This document shows positions 1-7,825 of a DNA stretch of 17,521 nucleotides, one piece after another (positions within the stretch are counted from its first letter, which is position 1; every line of letters begins with the position of its first letter). Source of the stretch: DATKXO01 sp035528995 (GTDB lineage Bacteria > Planctomycetota > Phycisphaerae > UBA1845); NCBI GenBank assembly GCA_035528995.1, contig DATKXO010000438.1, forward strand, positions 1-17,521. The letters are read 5' to 3'. The position numbers and the translations under genes are program-made. Below the pieces are notes generated by a model that was not told the DNA's origin, did not search any database, and saw nothing but the letters and a program-made list of their open reading frames with translations.

Positions 1-143
1 GTGTCCAGCGGCGGCCAGCGCCCGTCGTGTTGCACCGCAAGGCCCCTCAGCGCCTCCACGTCCAACGACGTGGGCAGAGTGGCCCCGGCCGACGGCGCCG
101 CCGTCGCAGTCAACGTCATCAGAATAAGAACCAACCGCAGCAT
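1..143 (-). CDS. N-terminal part of a CcsA/ResC-like cytochrome c assembly protein (runs off the window)
   Basis: The ATG at 143 opens a minus-strand frame that stays open to the window edge, giving 47 residues. They begin with a hydrophobic signal-like stretch (MLRLVLILMTLTATAAPSAGA). This is followed by a segment with GLAVQHDGRWPPLD, which resembles the 'GR-x-x-PLDT' region near the start of large planctomycete CcsA-type proteins. The start lies 18 nt after the resB stop and has a purine-rich GGGAAGG upstream, so the two genes are probably one operon. CcsA with ResB forms the system II machine that moves haem across the membrane and attaches it to apocytochrome c. The identification rests on this short motif plus the resB neighbour. 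The catalytic WWD region is outside the window. Confidence 0.65.
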   Translation of the reverse strand, partial: MLRLVLILMTLTATAAPSAGATLPTSLDVEALRGLAVQHDGRWPPLD

Positions 144-161
144 AAGCACTTCACCTTCCCG

Positions 162-2039
162 TTACGGCTTCCGGCCAACGGCCTCTTCCAGCGCCGACCC
201 GTCTTCCTCGGTGTCCGACCGCAGGCCCTCCGGCGGCACGCCCAACTCCCCCGCAACCAGACGACCTTTCTGCCGGGGCTTCCCGGCGCGCTTCGTCTGC
301 TGTCCGATCCGTGCGGCCTGCCGCTTGTCGATCACACGAGTGATCAAAACCACCACCATCCCCACCATCATGGCAATGTACCCCGCGAACACGATCGGCT
401 GACCCGGGTCGCGCGACACGCTCAGATAGCTGACCGTCTGCCCGCCGCCCATGTTGTACGCCGACTGAAACAGGTTGTACCCGCCGTAGCTGATCGGGTG
501 GTTCATGCTGATCACCTGGTCCTGCTCTCGGCCGGTGGACGGATCGGTGATAGTCACGCGGCTTTCGAACGAGCGCGGCCGCCTGGTGCCCGGATAGGTC
601 CCCAAGTGAAACTGGTTCAGCTTCAGGGCGAATCCCAGCGGCAGGCTCTTGTTCGCGTAGCTCAACTCGTACGTCGCCCCACCCAGGGTCTCCCGGCGAG
701 GGCTGAACCTCTGCACCCAGACCTCGCGGCTCTGCTCGGACGCCGTCAGCTTCACCAGTATCGCCGGCACACGAGTCTCGCGGGTCTCCTCCGGCACCGC
801 CATCGTCCAATCGACCTTGGCCTGATCGAACCGCTGAAGCACCGCGAACTTATAACCGGGCCACGGAGTCTCCACGGGCTCTCCGATCTTCAATTCCCGT
901 ACGACCGCCGGCACCCCGTCGCGACTCAGCCGCGCCAGCAGCGCTCCCTCCGGCCCGGCGATCACCTCGATCGGAGCACGCGGGCCTGCCTCCTCGGCCA
1001 CCACGAACGTCAGGTCCAGCCCTTCGATCGCCCCCTCGCCCTGCAGCGAGCCGAACTCGGGAAACTTCGCGAACGCCAGACGCTTCGCCGTGCCGGCCGG
1101 CCCCTGGAACTCGACCTCGATCGCCGGGTTCACCGGCCGGTCGGATGCGTTGATCAGTTCCTTGTCTTCCACCTTGGCGTGCGGCAGGTACCGCAGCACC
1201 CGCGCCGTGTAACCCGTCTCGCCAAGCGGCACCGCCTTCTCCAGCCCGTCCTCTGCCGGGAACTTGTAGCTCAGACCCTGGTACTCGATCTCCACTCGTC
1301 CCTTCGACCCGGCTCCCTCACCGGACGATTGGGCCATTAACTGTTGTACTTCCGCCTCGTCGGCCGCCACCCGCAGGTCAACCTCCAGCTCGCCCGGACC
1401 TGCCGGCTCCCCGGCGAACACCCACGTCGGCTCATCTCGGCCCGTCGCCGACAGCGAGACCTCGACGGCCAGGCGCGGCTGCGGGTTGTCGTTGGTGACC
1501 TGCTTCGACCAGACACTGTCGGGAAGATACCGCTGAATCTCGCCCCGCAGGTCCCCGAGGCTCACCCTCGGAGCCTTTGGCCGCTCCGCCACATCCAGGC
1601 CGCCAAACGCCCGGCTGGTCAGGTCCGCGGTGGCGCGGGTCTCATCGCCCACGTTTTCGATGGTCAGCACGTCGTGCGAAACAGTGAATCGCTCGGCGGA
1701 CTCCCCTTCCACCAGTCCCAAACGCCCGTCGATCCCCCATCCCCCGGTCACCAGCGCGCCCCCCAGCGTGACCAGGATGCCGCCGTGGGCGATCACGAAC
1801 CCGATGTGCCGCTTGGTGAACGGAAACCGCAACAGGGCCGCCGCCAGCACGTTCACCGCCAGCAGCCCCAGCAGCAGCTTGAACCACCACGACTCGTAAA
1901 ACTGGGTCAGCGCCCGCTCGGGCCCGTGCATCGATTCGACCACAGTGGCGCAGGCCATCCCCACCAGCAGCAGAACCAGCAACACCGCCGCAAACCACAG
2001 CGACCCCACAGAACGCAGAATGGAACGTGACGGGCTCAT
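162..2039 (-). CDS. resB: ResB-family cytochrome c biogenesis protein
   Basis: A 625-residue protein with the ResB/Ccs1 layout. Three membrane segments lie near the N-terminus (about 13-33, 51-70 and 78-97), followed by a long extracytoplasmic domain and a last membrane segment at about 552-568. The C-terminal cytoplasmic tail is charged. Two family hallmarks are visible late in the ectodomain: the FHLGTYPGTRRP stretch and the MNHPISYGGYNLFQSAYN stretch. ResB partners CcsA in system II haem delivery for periplasmic c-type cytochromes. The ATG is chosen because AAGGGAG sits 4 nt upstream. The CcsA-like gene follows 18 nt downstream, as expected for the pair. The tail of about 55 residues after the last helix is rich in Lys, Arg and Glu and looks dispensable. 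Confidence 0.94.
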   Translation of the reverse strand: MSPSRSILRSVGSLWFAAVLLVLLLVGMACATVVESMHGPERALTQFYESWWFKLLLGLLAVNVLAAALLRFPFTKRHIGFVIAHGGILVTLGGALVTGGWGIDGRLGLVEGESAERFTVSHDVLTIENVGDETRATADLTSRAFGGLDVAERPKAPRVSLGDLRGEIQRYLPDSVWSKQVTNDNPQPRLAVEVSLSATGRDEPTWVFAGEPAGPGELEVDLRVAADEAEVQQLMAQSSGEGAGSKGRVEIEYQGLSYKFPAEDGLEKAVPLGETGYTARVLRYLPHAKVEDKELINASDRPVNPAIEVEFQGPAGTAKRLAFAKFPEFGSLQGEGAIEGLDLTFVVAEEAGPRAPIEVIAGPEGALLARLSRDGVPAVVRELKIGEPVETPWPGYKFAVLQRFDQAKVDWTMAVPEETRETRVPAILVKLTASEQSREVWVQRFSPRRETLGGATYELSYANKSLPLGFALKLNQFHLGTYPGTRRPRSFESRVTITDPSTGREQDQVISMNHPISYGGYNLFQSAYNMGGGQTVSYLSVSRDPGQPIVFAGYIAMMVGMVVVLITRVIDKRQAARIGQQTKRAGKPRQKGRLVAGELGVPPEGLRSDTEEDGSALEEAVGRKP

Positions 2040-2082
2040 GCAGCTCCCTTGTGTAAACCCCGATTCCCGGCCCTATACGACC

Positions 2083-2106
2083 CCGCGGCCGGCTTGGCGG
2101 CCGCGG
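2083..2106. repeat. Perfect 9-bp GC-rich inverted repeat between the ABC permease and resB
   Basis: Arms CCGCGGCCG and CGGCCGCGG are separated by 6 nt. The element lies in the 237-nt gap between the permease stop and the resB start, 44 nt before the resB ATG. No T-run follows on the minus strand, so it is not a classical intrinsic terminator. It could be a structured 5' leader for resB, a factor-assisted terminator for the ABC operon, or a protein site. Only the inverted repeat itself is certain. Confidence 0.5.
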
Positions 2107-2276
2107 TTCGCAACCCATATTCTCTGCGGAAACCGCCTTCGCTGCAAGCTCTCCCGCGAAGCGGCCCATTGCCGCCCGGGCGACGCAGGGGCTGCTTTCA
2201 CACGCCCGGGCCGCCGCCAGGCGTGCCCAACATCATCGGGAACACTGATTCCGGCAACTGGAAGGCCGTCACCCGG

Positions 2277-2972
2277 CTATGGTTCGACGCGCCGCACGTA
2301 GTACGCCACGCCGGCCACGAAGAACAGAACCCCCAACGTGACCGCAAGAGTATAGTACCAGGCATCGATGTCCGGGTGTTCCGGCCCCAGGAAGTACAAC
2401 AGCAGACAACCGGTGATGAACGGCGGCACGAAGCCCAGGCCCGTCGCAATCGCCGGGCTCGCCACCAGGCACGAGCCCAGCCACGCAGAACCAAACAGGT
2501 ACACCGACAGCGCCGCCAGGAACACAAGCGTGTCCCCCTGCACGTCCCCCAGGTGCATCGCCAGCTCCTCCGGAATCCGGGCCGTCCGCGGCGCCAAAAC
2601 GTAGATCACGCCCAGGTTCACCAGCCAGACCGCCAGACCCGCCCCGATCGCCAGAACGGCCTTGCTGGTGATGATCGCCCGCCGCGACGGCGGCAGGTAG
2701 GCCAGGAACTCGGCCGACCGGTCTGCCCGTTCCCCCGCGATCGCGTTGCCGCCCAGCATCACCATGGTCAACAACGAAAACGAAAGGCTGGCCAGACCGA
2801 TCGTGGTCAACTGCTGCGGCCAGGGGCGGGGCAGCGCCCCGAACACGCGCTCCGAGTAGAAGTTGACCGGCACCGCGATCAGAAACGGCCCCACCACCAG
2901 CACCGCCCCGACGATCAGCACGAGCCCGTTCACCCGACAGTCCTTCCACAGCAGCGCTTTCATCGCCTTCAT
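2277..2972 (-). CDS. ABC-2 type transporter permease
   Basis: A 231-residue hydrophobic protein with about six predicted membrane helices (roughly 17-35, 54-78, 101-127, 147-171, 173-196 and 206-226). Between the second and third helices it carries GERADRSAEFLAYLPPSRR, the cytoplasmic coupling motif typical of ABC-2 permeases. The ATG is chosen because it overlaps the TGA of the ATPase gene as ATGA, which implies translational coupling; a second in-frame Met lies three codons on. With the upstream ATPase it would form a half-size exporter, presumably a homodimer. The substrate cannot be read from sequence. YtrA-controlled transporters of this design are linked in Firmicutes to cell-envelope stress, which is only an analogy here. 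Confidence 0.88.
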   Translation of the reverse strand: MKAMKALLWKDCRVNGLVLIVGAVLVVGPFLIAVPVNFYSERVFGALPRPWPQQLTTIGLASLSFSLLTMVMLGGNAIAGERADRSAEFLAYLPPSRRAIITSKAVLAIGAGLAVWLVNLGVIYVLAPRTARIPEELAMHLGDVQGDTLVFLAALSVYLFGSAWLGSCLVASPAIATGLGFVPPFITGCLLLYFLGPEHPDIDAWYYTLAVTLGVLFFVAGVAYYVRRVEP

Positions 2973-3883
2973 GCCGACGCCCTCCGCCCTTTCACGAAGT
3001 CCTTGAACACGTCCTCCAGGCCGAGGTCGATCACCTCGATGCTGTCCACGGCGTACTTGCCTCGCACGAACTCCAGCGTGGCCGGCGAGAACCCGCGGAC
3101 CGTCAGCAGCCACTCGCGATGACCGAACCGCTGCCAGATCGTGCCCTCCGGCACCTCGCCCGGCGTGCACCCGTCCCGCAGCACCGCCCGGATCCGCTTG
3201 GTGCCGGTCAAGAGGTCCTCCGTCGGACAGTCCACCAGCAGCCGACCCTCGTAGATGATGCCCACCCGGTCGGCCAGACGTTGCACGTCGCTCAGCGTGT
3301 GGCTCGAGAACAGCACCGTGTTCTGCCGTTCGCAGATCGTCCGCAGCACCCCGTCGAGAAACTCCTCCCGAATGATCGCGTCGAGCCCGGACGTCGGTTC
3401 ATCCAGAATCAGCAGCTCCGGCTCATGGGCTACCGCCAGAAGCAACGCCAGCTTGGCCACCATCCCCTTCGACAGGTGCTTGACCTTCTTGTTCGCGTCC
3501 AGCTCGAACAGCCTCAACAGCTCGGCGCACAGCTCGTCGTTCCAGGTCGCGTACAGGCTCCGGCAGAAGCCGATCACCTGGTGCACCCGCATCCAGCGGT
3601 AGACGTAGTGCAGCTCTGGCACGTAGCCCACGCGTTGTTTCATGCCCGCCGGGTCCGCCGTCACGTCGATGCCCAGCACGCGCGCCTCACCGCACGTCAT
3701 CCGCAGGTTGCGCATCAGCATCCGGATCGTCGTGGTCTTGCCCGCGCCGTTCGGACCGATGAAGCCGAACGTGCTGCCCTTCGGAATGCGCAGCGTCAGG
3801 TCATCCACGGCCGTGGTCCTGCCGAACCGTTTGGTCAGGCCGGCTGTCTCGATAGCCAGTTGGCAAGATGCGTTCGCCACCAT
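2969..3883 (-). CDS. ABC transporter ATP-binding protein (CcmA/YtrB-like)
   Basis: A 304-residue ATPase with all the motifs: Walker A GPNGAGKT at 43-50, signature LSKGM at 137-141, Walker B LLILDE at 157-162, and the H-loop histidine at about 195 in SSHT. The Q-loop position reads GYVPE, as is common in ABC-2 type exporters. The C-terminal 80 residues form the usual accessory region of this class, ending in ED-V-FKDFVKGR. The ATG at 3883 is preferred because GAGGG precedes it by 7 nt; the open frame extends further upstream but overlaps the GntR gene. It follows the GntR stop by 10 nt and overlaps the permease start, so regulator, ATPase and permease are one transcription unit. Confidence 0.95.
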   Translation of the reverse strand: MVANASCQLAIETAGLTKRFGRTTAVDDLTLRIPKGSTFGFIGPNGAGKTTTIRMLMRNLRMTCGEARVLGIDVTADPAGMKQRVGYVPELHYVYRWMRVHQVIGFCRSLYATWNDELCAELLRLFELDANKKVKHLSKGMVAKLALLLAVAHEPELLILDEPTSGLDAIIREEFLDGVLRTICERQNTVLFSSHTLSDVQRLADRVGIIYEGRLLVDCPTEDLLTGTKRIRAVLRDGCTPGEVPEGTIWQRFGHREWLLTVRGFSPATLEFVRGKYAVDSIEVIDLGLEDVFKDFVKGRRASA

Positions 3884-3893
3884 GCTCAGACCC

Positions 3894-4289
3894 TCACTCG
3901 TCGTTGCTCCCCCACTCCTTTGTTGACTCGGACAACGCCTTTTCAAACGTGCCGCGTATCCGACCCGCCGGCAGGCTGGCGGCCCGACCCACCTGAATGC
4001 CCTCGGCGAACCGTGCCCGGACCGCCGCCTCCGACTTGTCCTGCGCCGAGGCCGCTCCGTTCTGTGACACGAACGCACCCAGCCCCTTGCGCGTGTGGAG
4101 CAATCCCTGCCGTTCGAGTTCCTGATACGCCCGCTGAACCGTGTTGGGATTGACCACCAGTTCCAGGGCCAGCGCCCGAATGGACGGCAGCGCTTCTCCC
4201 GGCCGATACACGCCCGCCGCCACCAGACCGCGGACGTACTCGACGATCTGCTCGTAGAGGGGCACGTGACTCGTGGGATCAACCGACAC
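3894..4289 (-). CDS. GntR-family transcriptional regulator, YtrA subfamily
   Basis: A 131-residue regulator. Residues about 8-76 are a GntR winged helix-turn-helix with the typical run LPSIRALALELVVNPNTVQR and the wing ending GLGAFV. The C-terminal part is only about 50 residues, which is the YtrA type. I choose the GTG at 4289 because a strong SD, GGAGGT, lies 8 nt upstream; an in-frame ATG at 4310 would add seven residues but has no SD. It heads an operon with an ABC ATPase and permease, the standard YtrA arrangement. A perfect inverted repeat directly upstream suggests it represses its own operon. The inducer is unknown. Confidence 0.93.
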   Translation of the reverse strand: MSVDPTSHVPLYEQIVEYVRGLVAAGVYRPGEALPSIRALALELVVNPNTVQRAYQELERQGLLHTRKGLGAFVSQNGAASAQDKSEAAVRARFAEGIQVGRAASLPAGRIRGTFEKALSESTKEWGSNDE

Positions 4290-4316
4290 CGCCGGGCACC
4301 TCCGCAACATCGCCCA

Positions 4317-4340
4317 ACTGTACTACCTAGCTAGTACAGT
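4317..4340. promoter_or_regulatory. Putative GntR/YtrA operator (9-bp perfect inverted repeat)
   Basis: ACTGTACTA, a 6-nt spacer, then TAGTACAGT: a perfect palindrome placed 27 nt before the GntR GTG start. GntR-family dimers bind such inverted repeats, and YtrA-type regulators usually sit next to their own operator. A clear -10/-35 pair could not be assigned, but the site is where it would block transcription of the regulator-ABC operon. Confidence 0.72.
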
Positions 4341-4457
4341 ATGTCAGCGCCCGCCCCACAACGCAAGCCCCACCCGCAGAATCTCTGTAATTATCTGTCA
4401 AAAAATGGGTTACGAATCGGCGCCCCAACTCCAGCGCCTCCGACGGCGGCCGAGGCG

Positions 4458-5657
4458 TCACGGATCACCCAGCGTCAGCAGCGAGATCTCCGGCCGGGCA
4501 CCGAACCGCACCCGAGACGCGTGCCCGCGCTCGCAGCCCACGCCGCGGCTGACGTACACCCGCCGCCCGTCCAGCTCGTGGTATCCCCCGGCCCCCACCT
4601 CGCGCGGAACATCGGACGCGATAAACGGCGGCCCAAAAAACGGAATCTGCACCTGCCCCCCGTGCGTGTGCCCCGCCACCACCAGGTCGATCCGCGAGTC
4701 CGGCGCCAGCCCCAGCATCACGTCCGGCGCATGCGACAGCAGAATCCGGATGTCGGCCGTCCACGGTGCCCACTCCAACTCGCCCACCACGCGCCGGGCG
4801 GCCTCGCGCCGATGGGCAAGCTGCACGCCCCCGATCGTCAGCCACCGATCACCGACCTCCCCGTGCACCACCTCGTTGTACAGCAACCGCACTTGGGTAC
4901 CGTCTAGTACGCGCTCCACGCGCTCCAGCCCGTCCACGTCACCCTGCACGAAGTACACGCCCCCCGGGGCCGACAGCCGCGACAGAAGATCGCGCAGCGC
5001 CGGCAGCTCCCGTTCGAACATCTCGTCGCTGCCTTGAAACAGATCGCCGGGCATCAGGATCACATCCGGCGCCAAGGCCATCAGACGCGCGACGGCCGTC
5101 CGCTCATAATCCGTCACCTGCGCCGTCTGAATGTCCGACAGCACGCCGATGCGGATCGGCCCGCTCCCTTCCCGCTCGACCGGAACCGCAATCCGCGCCG
5201 TCTCCAGTTGCAGCCGAAACGGCTCGATGTACGTGGCGTACACGCCCGCCGGTCCCAGCGCCACGCATACGCACGCCAGTGCCCGCACCGGCCCCAAAAC
5301 GCGCCGCCACGGCCCACGTCCCCACCTTCTCCGGCCTGCCAGGAGCACGCCCACTCCCATCGCCGGCATCAGAACCACGATGTCCAGATAAACCAGATGG
5401 ATCAGCCCGAAGAACCGAAACCCCCAGGACTGCAGCACCAGCCACTTGCCCACGAACACCGCGCCGGTGACCACAGCTGTCACAAACACGTCGGACAGAC
5501 GGATCGCCACCGGCCCGTCACCCTCGCCCGCGCGCCGCCACGGCCGGAACAACACCGCCCCGGCCACAACCGCATCCACCAGCATGGACGCCCAGAAGAT
5601 GAACGTGGGTGTATCCGACAAAATCATCCAGTTCGCCCTACGGGTCTCGCCGCCCAT
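4458..5657 (-). CDS. Membrane-anchored metallophosphoesterase with degenerate metal motifs
   Basis: A 399-residue protein. The N-terminal 145 residues contain about four hydrophobic helices (roughly 16-38, 55-75, 83-108 and 124-143). Residues 165-399 are a calcineurin-like phosphoesterase domain of the YkuE type. The motifs read LSDIQ (D175, Q177), PGDLFQG (D205), GDVDG (239-243), LLSHAPD (H309) and AGHTHGG (H330, H332). The usual DxH is DxQ, and the usual GNHD is GDVD, so the Asn and His of that motif are missing. Activity or substrate may therefore differ from YkuE phosphodiesterases. The ATG at 5657 has no SD. A second ATG at 5627 has AGGG 8 nt before it, and a TATACA hexamer just upstream of 5657 also fits the shorter start. 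It stands alone on the minus strand. Confidence 0.86.
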   Translation of the reverse strand: MGGETRRANWMILSDTPTFIFWASMLVDAVVAGAVLFRPWRRAGEGDGPVAIRLSDVFVTAVVTGAVFVGKWLVLQSWGFRFFGLIHLVYLDIVVLMPAMGVGVLLAGRRRWGRGPWRRVLGPVRALACVCVALGPAGVYATYIEPFRLQLETARIAVPVEREGSGPIRIGVLSDIQTAQVTDYERTAVARLMALAPDVILMPGDLFQGSDEMFERELPALRDLLSRLSAPGGVYFVQGDVDGLERVERVLDGTQVRLLYNEVVHGEVGDRWLTIGGVQLAHRREAARRVVGELEWAPWTADIRILLSHAPDVMLGLAPDSRIDLVVAGHTHGGQVQIPFFGPPFIASDVPREVGAGGYHELDGRRVYVSRGVGCERGHASRVRFGARPEISLLTLGDP

Positions 5658-5791
5658 CGGTGTATACGACCGATGCGCCCGGAAGGTCGCTCAGGGCGCC
5701 TACGTGAAGTGACAGGTCAAGACGCTCCCCCCGTCGGCGCACCGGATCGATGTTTTGCCGCTTAGCCGTTGCGACGCTCTGCCGTTTAACT

Positions 5792-7366
5792 TTACGCCGG
5801 CACGTTCGGCCCCGGCAGTTCCACGTCCCGGGCCAGCAGCAGCGGGCCGATCTCCGCCTCGACCGCCTCCAGAATACTGTTATCCTCGATCAGCTTGCGG
5901 ATGGCCTCGATGTCCGGCCACAGCACCCGGTCATCCACCAGCCTGGGCACCTTCGTCCGGATCACGTCGTACGCCACGCCGGTCCCCTTCCCCGGCCGGC
6001 GACCCTCGTGGAACTCGAACGCCTGGGCCGCCGACATCATCTCGATCGCCAGCACCGCCCGAACGTTCCGCAGAATCTCACCGCACTTGCGCACCGCGAT
6101 CGGACCCATGCTGACGTGGTCTTCCTGGTCGGCCGACACGCTGATCGAGTCCACCGAAGCCGGATGCGAAAGCACCTTGTTCTCCGATACCAGCGACGCC
6201 GCCGTGTACTGGGCCACCATCAGCCCCGAGTTCAGCCCCCTCCCTTCCACCAGAAAGGCCGGCAGCCCCGACAGCGTCGGGTTGAGCAATCGGTTGGTAT
6301 GCCGCTCGGAAAGGTCGGCCGCCTCCGCAAGGGCGATGCACAGGAAGTCAGCCACCATGCCGATCGCCTGCCCGTGGAAGTTGCCCGCCGCGAAGTAGGC
6401 CCCTTCCTGATCGCCGTCCGCCCCGTAGAACAACGGGTTGTCCGCCGCCGAGTTTACCTCGATGTTCACCGTCCGCCGGACGTGCTCGACCGTATCGAAC
6501 GACGCCCCCAGGGCTTGCGGCGTACAACGGATGCTGTAGCCGTCCTGCACCCGACCGGTCCGGTGGGCCATGATCTCGCTGTCGGCAAACAGACGGAGCA
6601 GGTTGGCCGCTACCGCGTTCTGACCCGGGTACGGGCGAAGCCGATGCACCCGTGGATCGAACGCCCGGGCCACCGCCCGCAACGCATCGCAGCTCATCGC
6701 CGCCGCGATCACCGCGTTCTTGAGCAACCGCTCGGCATCGTAGACCAGCAGGGCCGTCCCCCCGGTCATCATCTGCGAGCCGTTGATCAGACCTAACCCC
6801 TCCTTGTAGGTCAGGTCGGTCGGCTTGACGCCGGCCCGCTCCATCGCCTCGCCGCCCGGCAGCAGCTCGCCCTTGTACCACGCCCGGCCCTCGCCGATGG
6901 CCACCTCCGCGAACTGCGACATCGGCGACAGGTCTCCGCTGACCCCCAGCGAACCCTTCTCCTGAATGTACGGCACCACCCCCTTGTTGATCATTGCCAG
7001 CACGGTGTCGAACAGACTCTGCCGCACACCCGAGTACCCCTTGGCCAGCACGTTAGCCCGCAGCAGCATGGCCGCCCGAACCGCGTCCTCCGGAAACGGG
7101 TTCCCCGTGCCGGCCGAGTGGCTGTAGATGATCCGGCGGCTGAGTTCCGCGCTCTGCTCCGGCGATATCCGCACGCTGGCGAACTCGCCGATCCCCGTGG
7201 TCACGCCGTAGATGGCCGTCCCCTCGGCCACACAGCGTTCCAGGTAATCGCGCGAGCGCTGCATCCGCTCCCGAGCCTCGGGCAAGGCCGACACCTTGGC
7301 CCCTTGCCGTGCCACCGCCGCAATCTGTTCGATCGAGAGTGAGTTCCCGTCCAGCACGACGTCCAT
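5792..7366 (-). CDS. Histidine ammonia-lyase-like MIO enzyme (paralogue with Val-Ser-Gly triad)
   Basis: A 524-residue member of the HAL/PAL/TAL family, which eliminates ammonia from an aromatic amino acid using an MIO cofactor built from Ala-Ser-Gly. Here the triad is Val142-Ser143-Gly144 in GSLGVSGDLSP, confirmed on the codon level (GTC AGC GGA). Other catalytic positions are intact: Tyr53 in YGVTTGIG, Ser82-His83 (the HAL-type selectivity pair), Asn195 in LINGSQ, Tyr277 and Arg280 in QDGYSIR, and Glu415 in QEDHVSM. QDGYS replaces the common QDPYS. The start has AAGGGG about 8 nt upstream. It lies more than 6 kb from the hut genes and differs strongly from the second HAL in this window. Histidine is the likeliest substrate by motif, but a different aromatic amino acid, or aminomutase activity, is possible. 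Confidence 0.9.
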   Translation of the reverse strand: MDVVLDGNSLSIEQIAAVARQGAKVSALPEARERMQRSRDYLERCVAEGTAIYGVTTGIGEFASVRISPEQSAELSRRIIYSHSAGTGNPFPEDAVRAAMLLRANVLAKGYSGVRQSLFDTVLAMINKGVVPYIQEKGSLGVSGDLSPMSQFAEVAIGEGRAWYKGELLPGGEAMERAGVKPTDLTYKEGLGLINGSQMMTGGTALLVYDAERLLKNAVIAAAMSCDALRAVARAFDPRVHRLRPYPGQNAVAANLLRLFADSEIMAHRTGRVQDGYSIRCTPQALGASFDTVEHVRRTVNIEVNSAADNPLFYGADGDQEGAYFAAGNFHGQAIGMVADFLCIALAEAADLSERHTNRLLNPTLSGLPAFLVEGRGLNSGLMVAQYTAASLVSENKVLSHPASVDSISVSADQEDHVSMGPIAVRKCGEILRNVRAVLAIEMMSAAQAFEFHEGRRPGKGTGVAYDVIRTKVPRLVDDRVLWPDIEAIRKLIEDNSILEAVEAEIGPLLLARDVELPGPNVPA

Positions 7367-7448
7367 GTTGCGTCCCCTTGTCTCGCCTGATCAGAAGCCC
7401 GCCGCCACGCAACACCCAGCCCCAAGTGCCACAATGTCTCTCGCCTGA

Positions 7449-7645
7449 CTCAGCCGCGAAGCGGCGCCAGTCCGCAGTCACCGGCGCCGGCTCCCCGAAA
7501 CCTCAGCCGCGAAGCGGCGCAAGTCAGTAGCCAGGGGCGCAAGCCCCTGGACCTCGCCCGATTCGCGCGCCCAAGCCCCGAAGGGGCGGCAGAACGCAGC
7601 CGCAAAGCGGCGCCACTCAGCAGCCAGGAGCGCCAGCCCCTGGAA
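7449..7645. repeat. Cluster of REP-like palindromic units
   Basis: Three related units lie in the 459-nt gap between the divergent HAL paralogue and the sigma factor gene. Each contains CAGCCGCGAAGCGGCGC or a close variant (from 7449, 7502 and 7597). Units two and three are followed by a second hairpin: at 7531-7550 CCAGGGGC and GCCCCTGG close a GCAA tetraloop perfectly, and at 7624-7643 the same hairpin has one mismatch. A further GCCCC-GAA-GGGGC hairpin is at 7575-7587. The structure matches dispersed REP-type elements. The rest of the gap contains nothing else I can name except a 6-bp inverted repeat at 7718-7737. Confidence 0.75.
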
Positions 7646-7825
7646 ACCGCCCGCTGACGCGCGGCGGGCACCGCACCTCAACCACGTAGCATACCCACAG
7701 CCCCGCCTTTCCGCGAACGCCCGCTCACAAACGGGCGACAAACGTCGGGAACTTGCTGATAGGTTGGTATGATGGACGGGCAGGCTGTCTGCACCGGAAC
7801 CCGACGTCACCGGCCCCCAGAGCTT

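Noticed and set aside
27..1340. Long plus-strand open frame (437 codons) opposite resB
   Set aside because: It is antisense to a clear ResB protein. The His/Arg/Pro/Gln-rich translation is typical of the reverse frame of a GC-rich gene, and no domain is visible.
3884..4282. N-terminal extension of the ABC ATPase up to 4282
   Set aside because: It overlaps the GntR gene in another frame and is Arg/Ser-rich; the ATG at 3883 has an SD and a normal family N-terminus.
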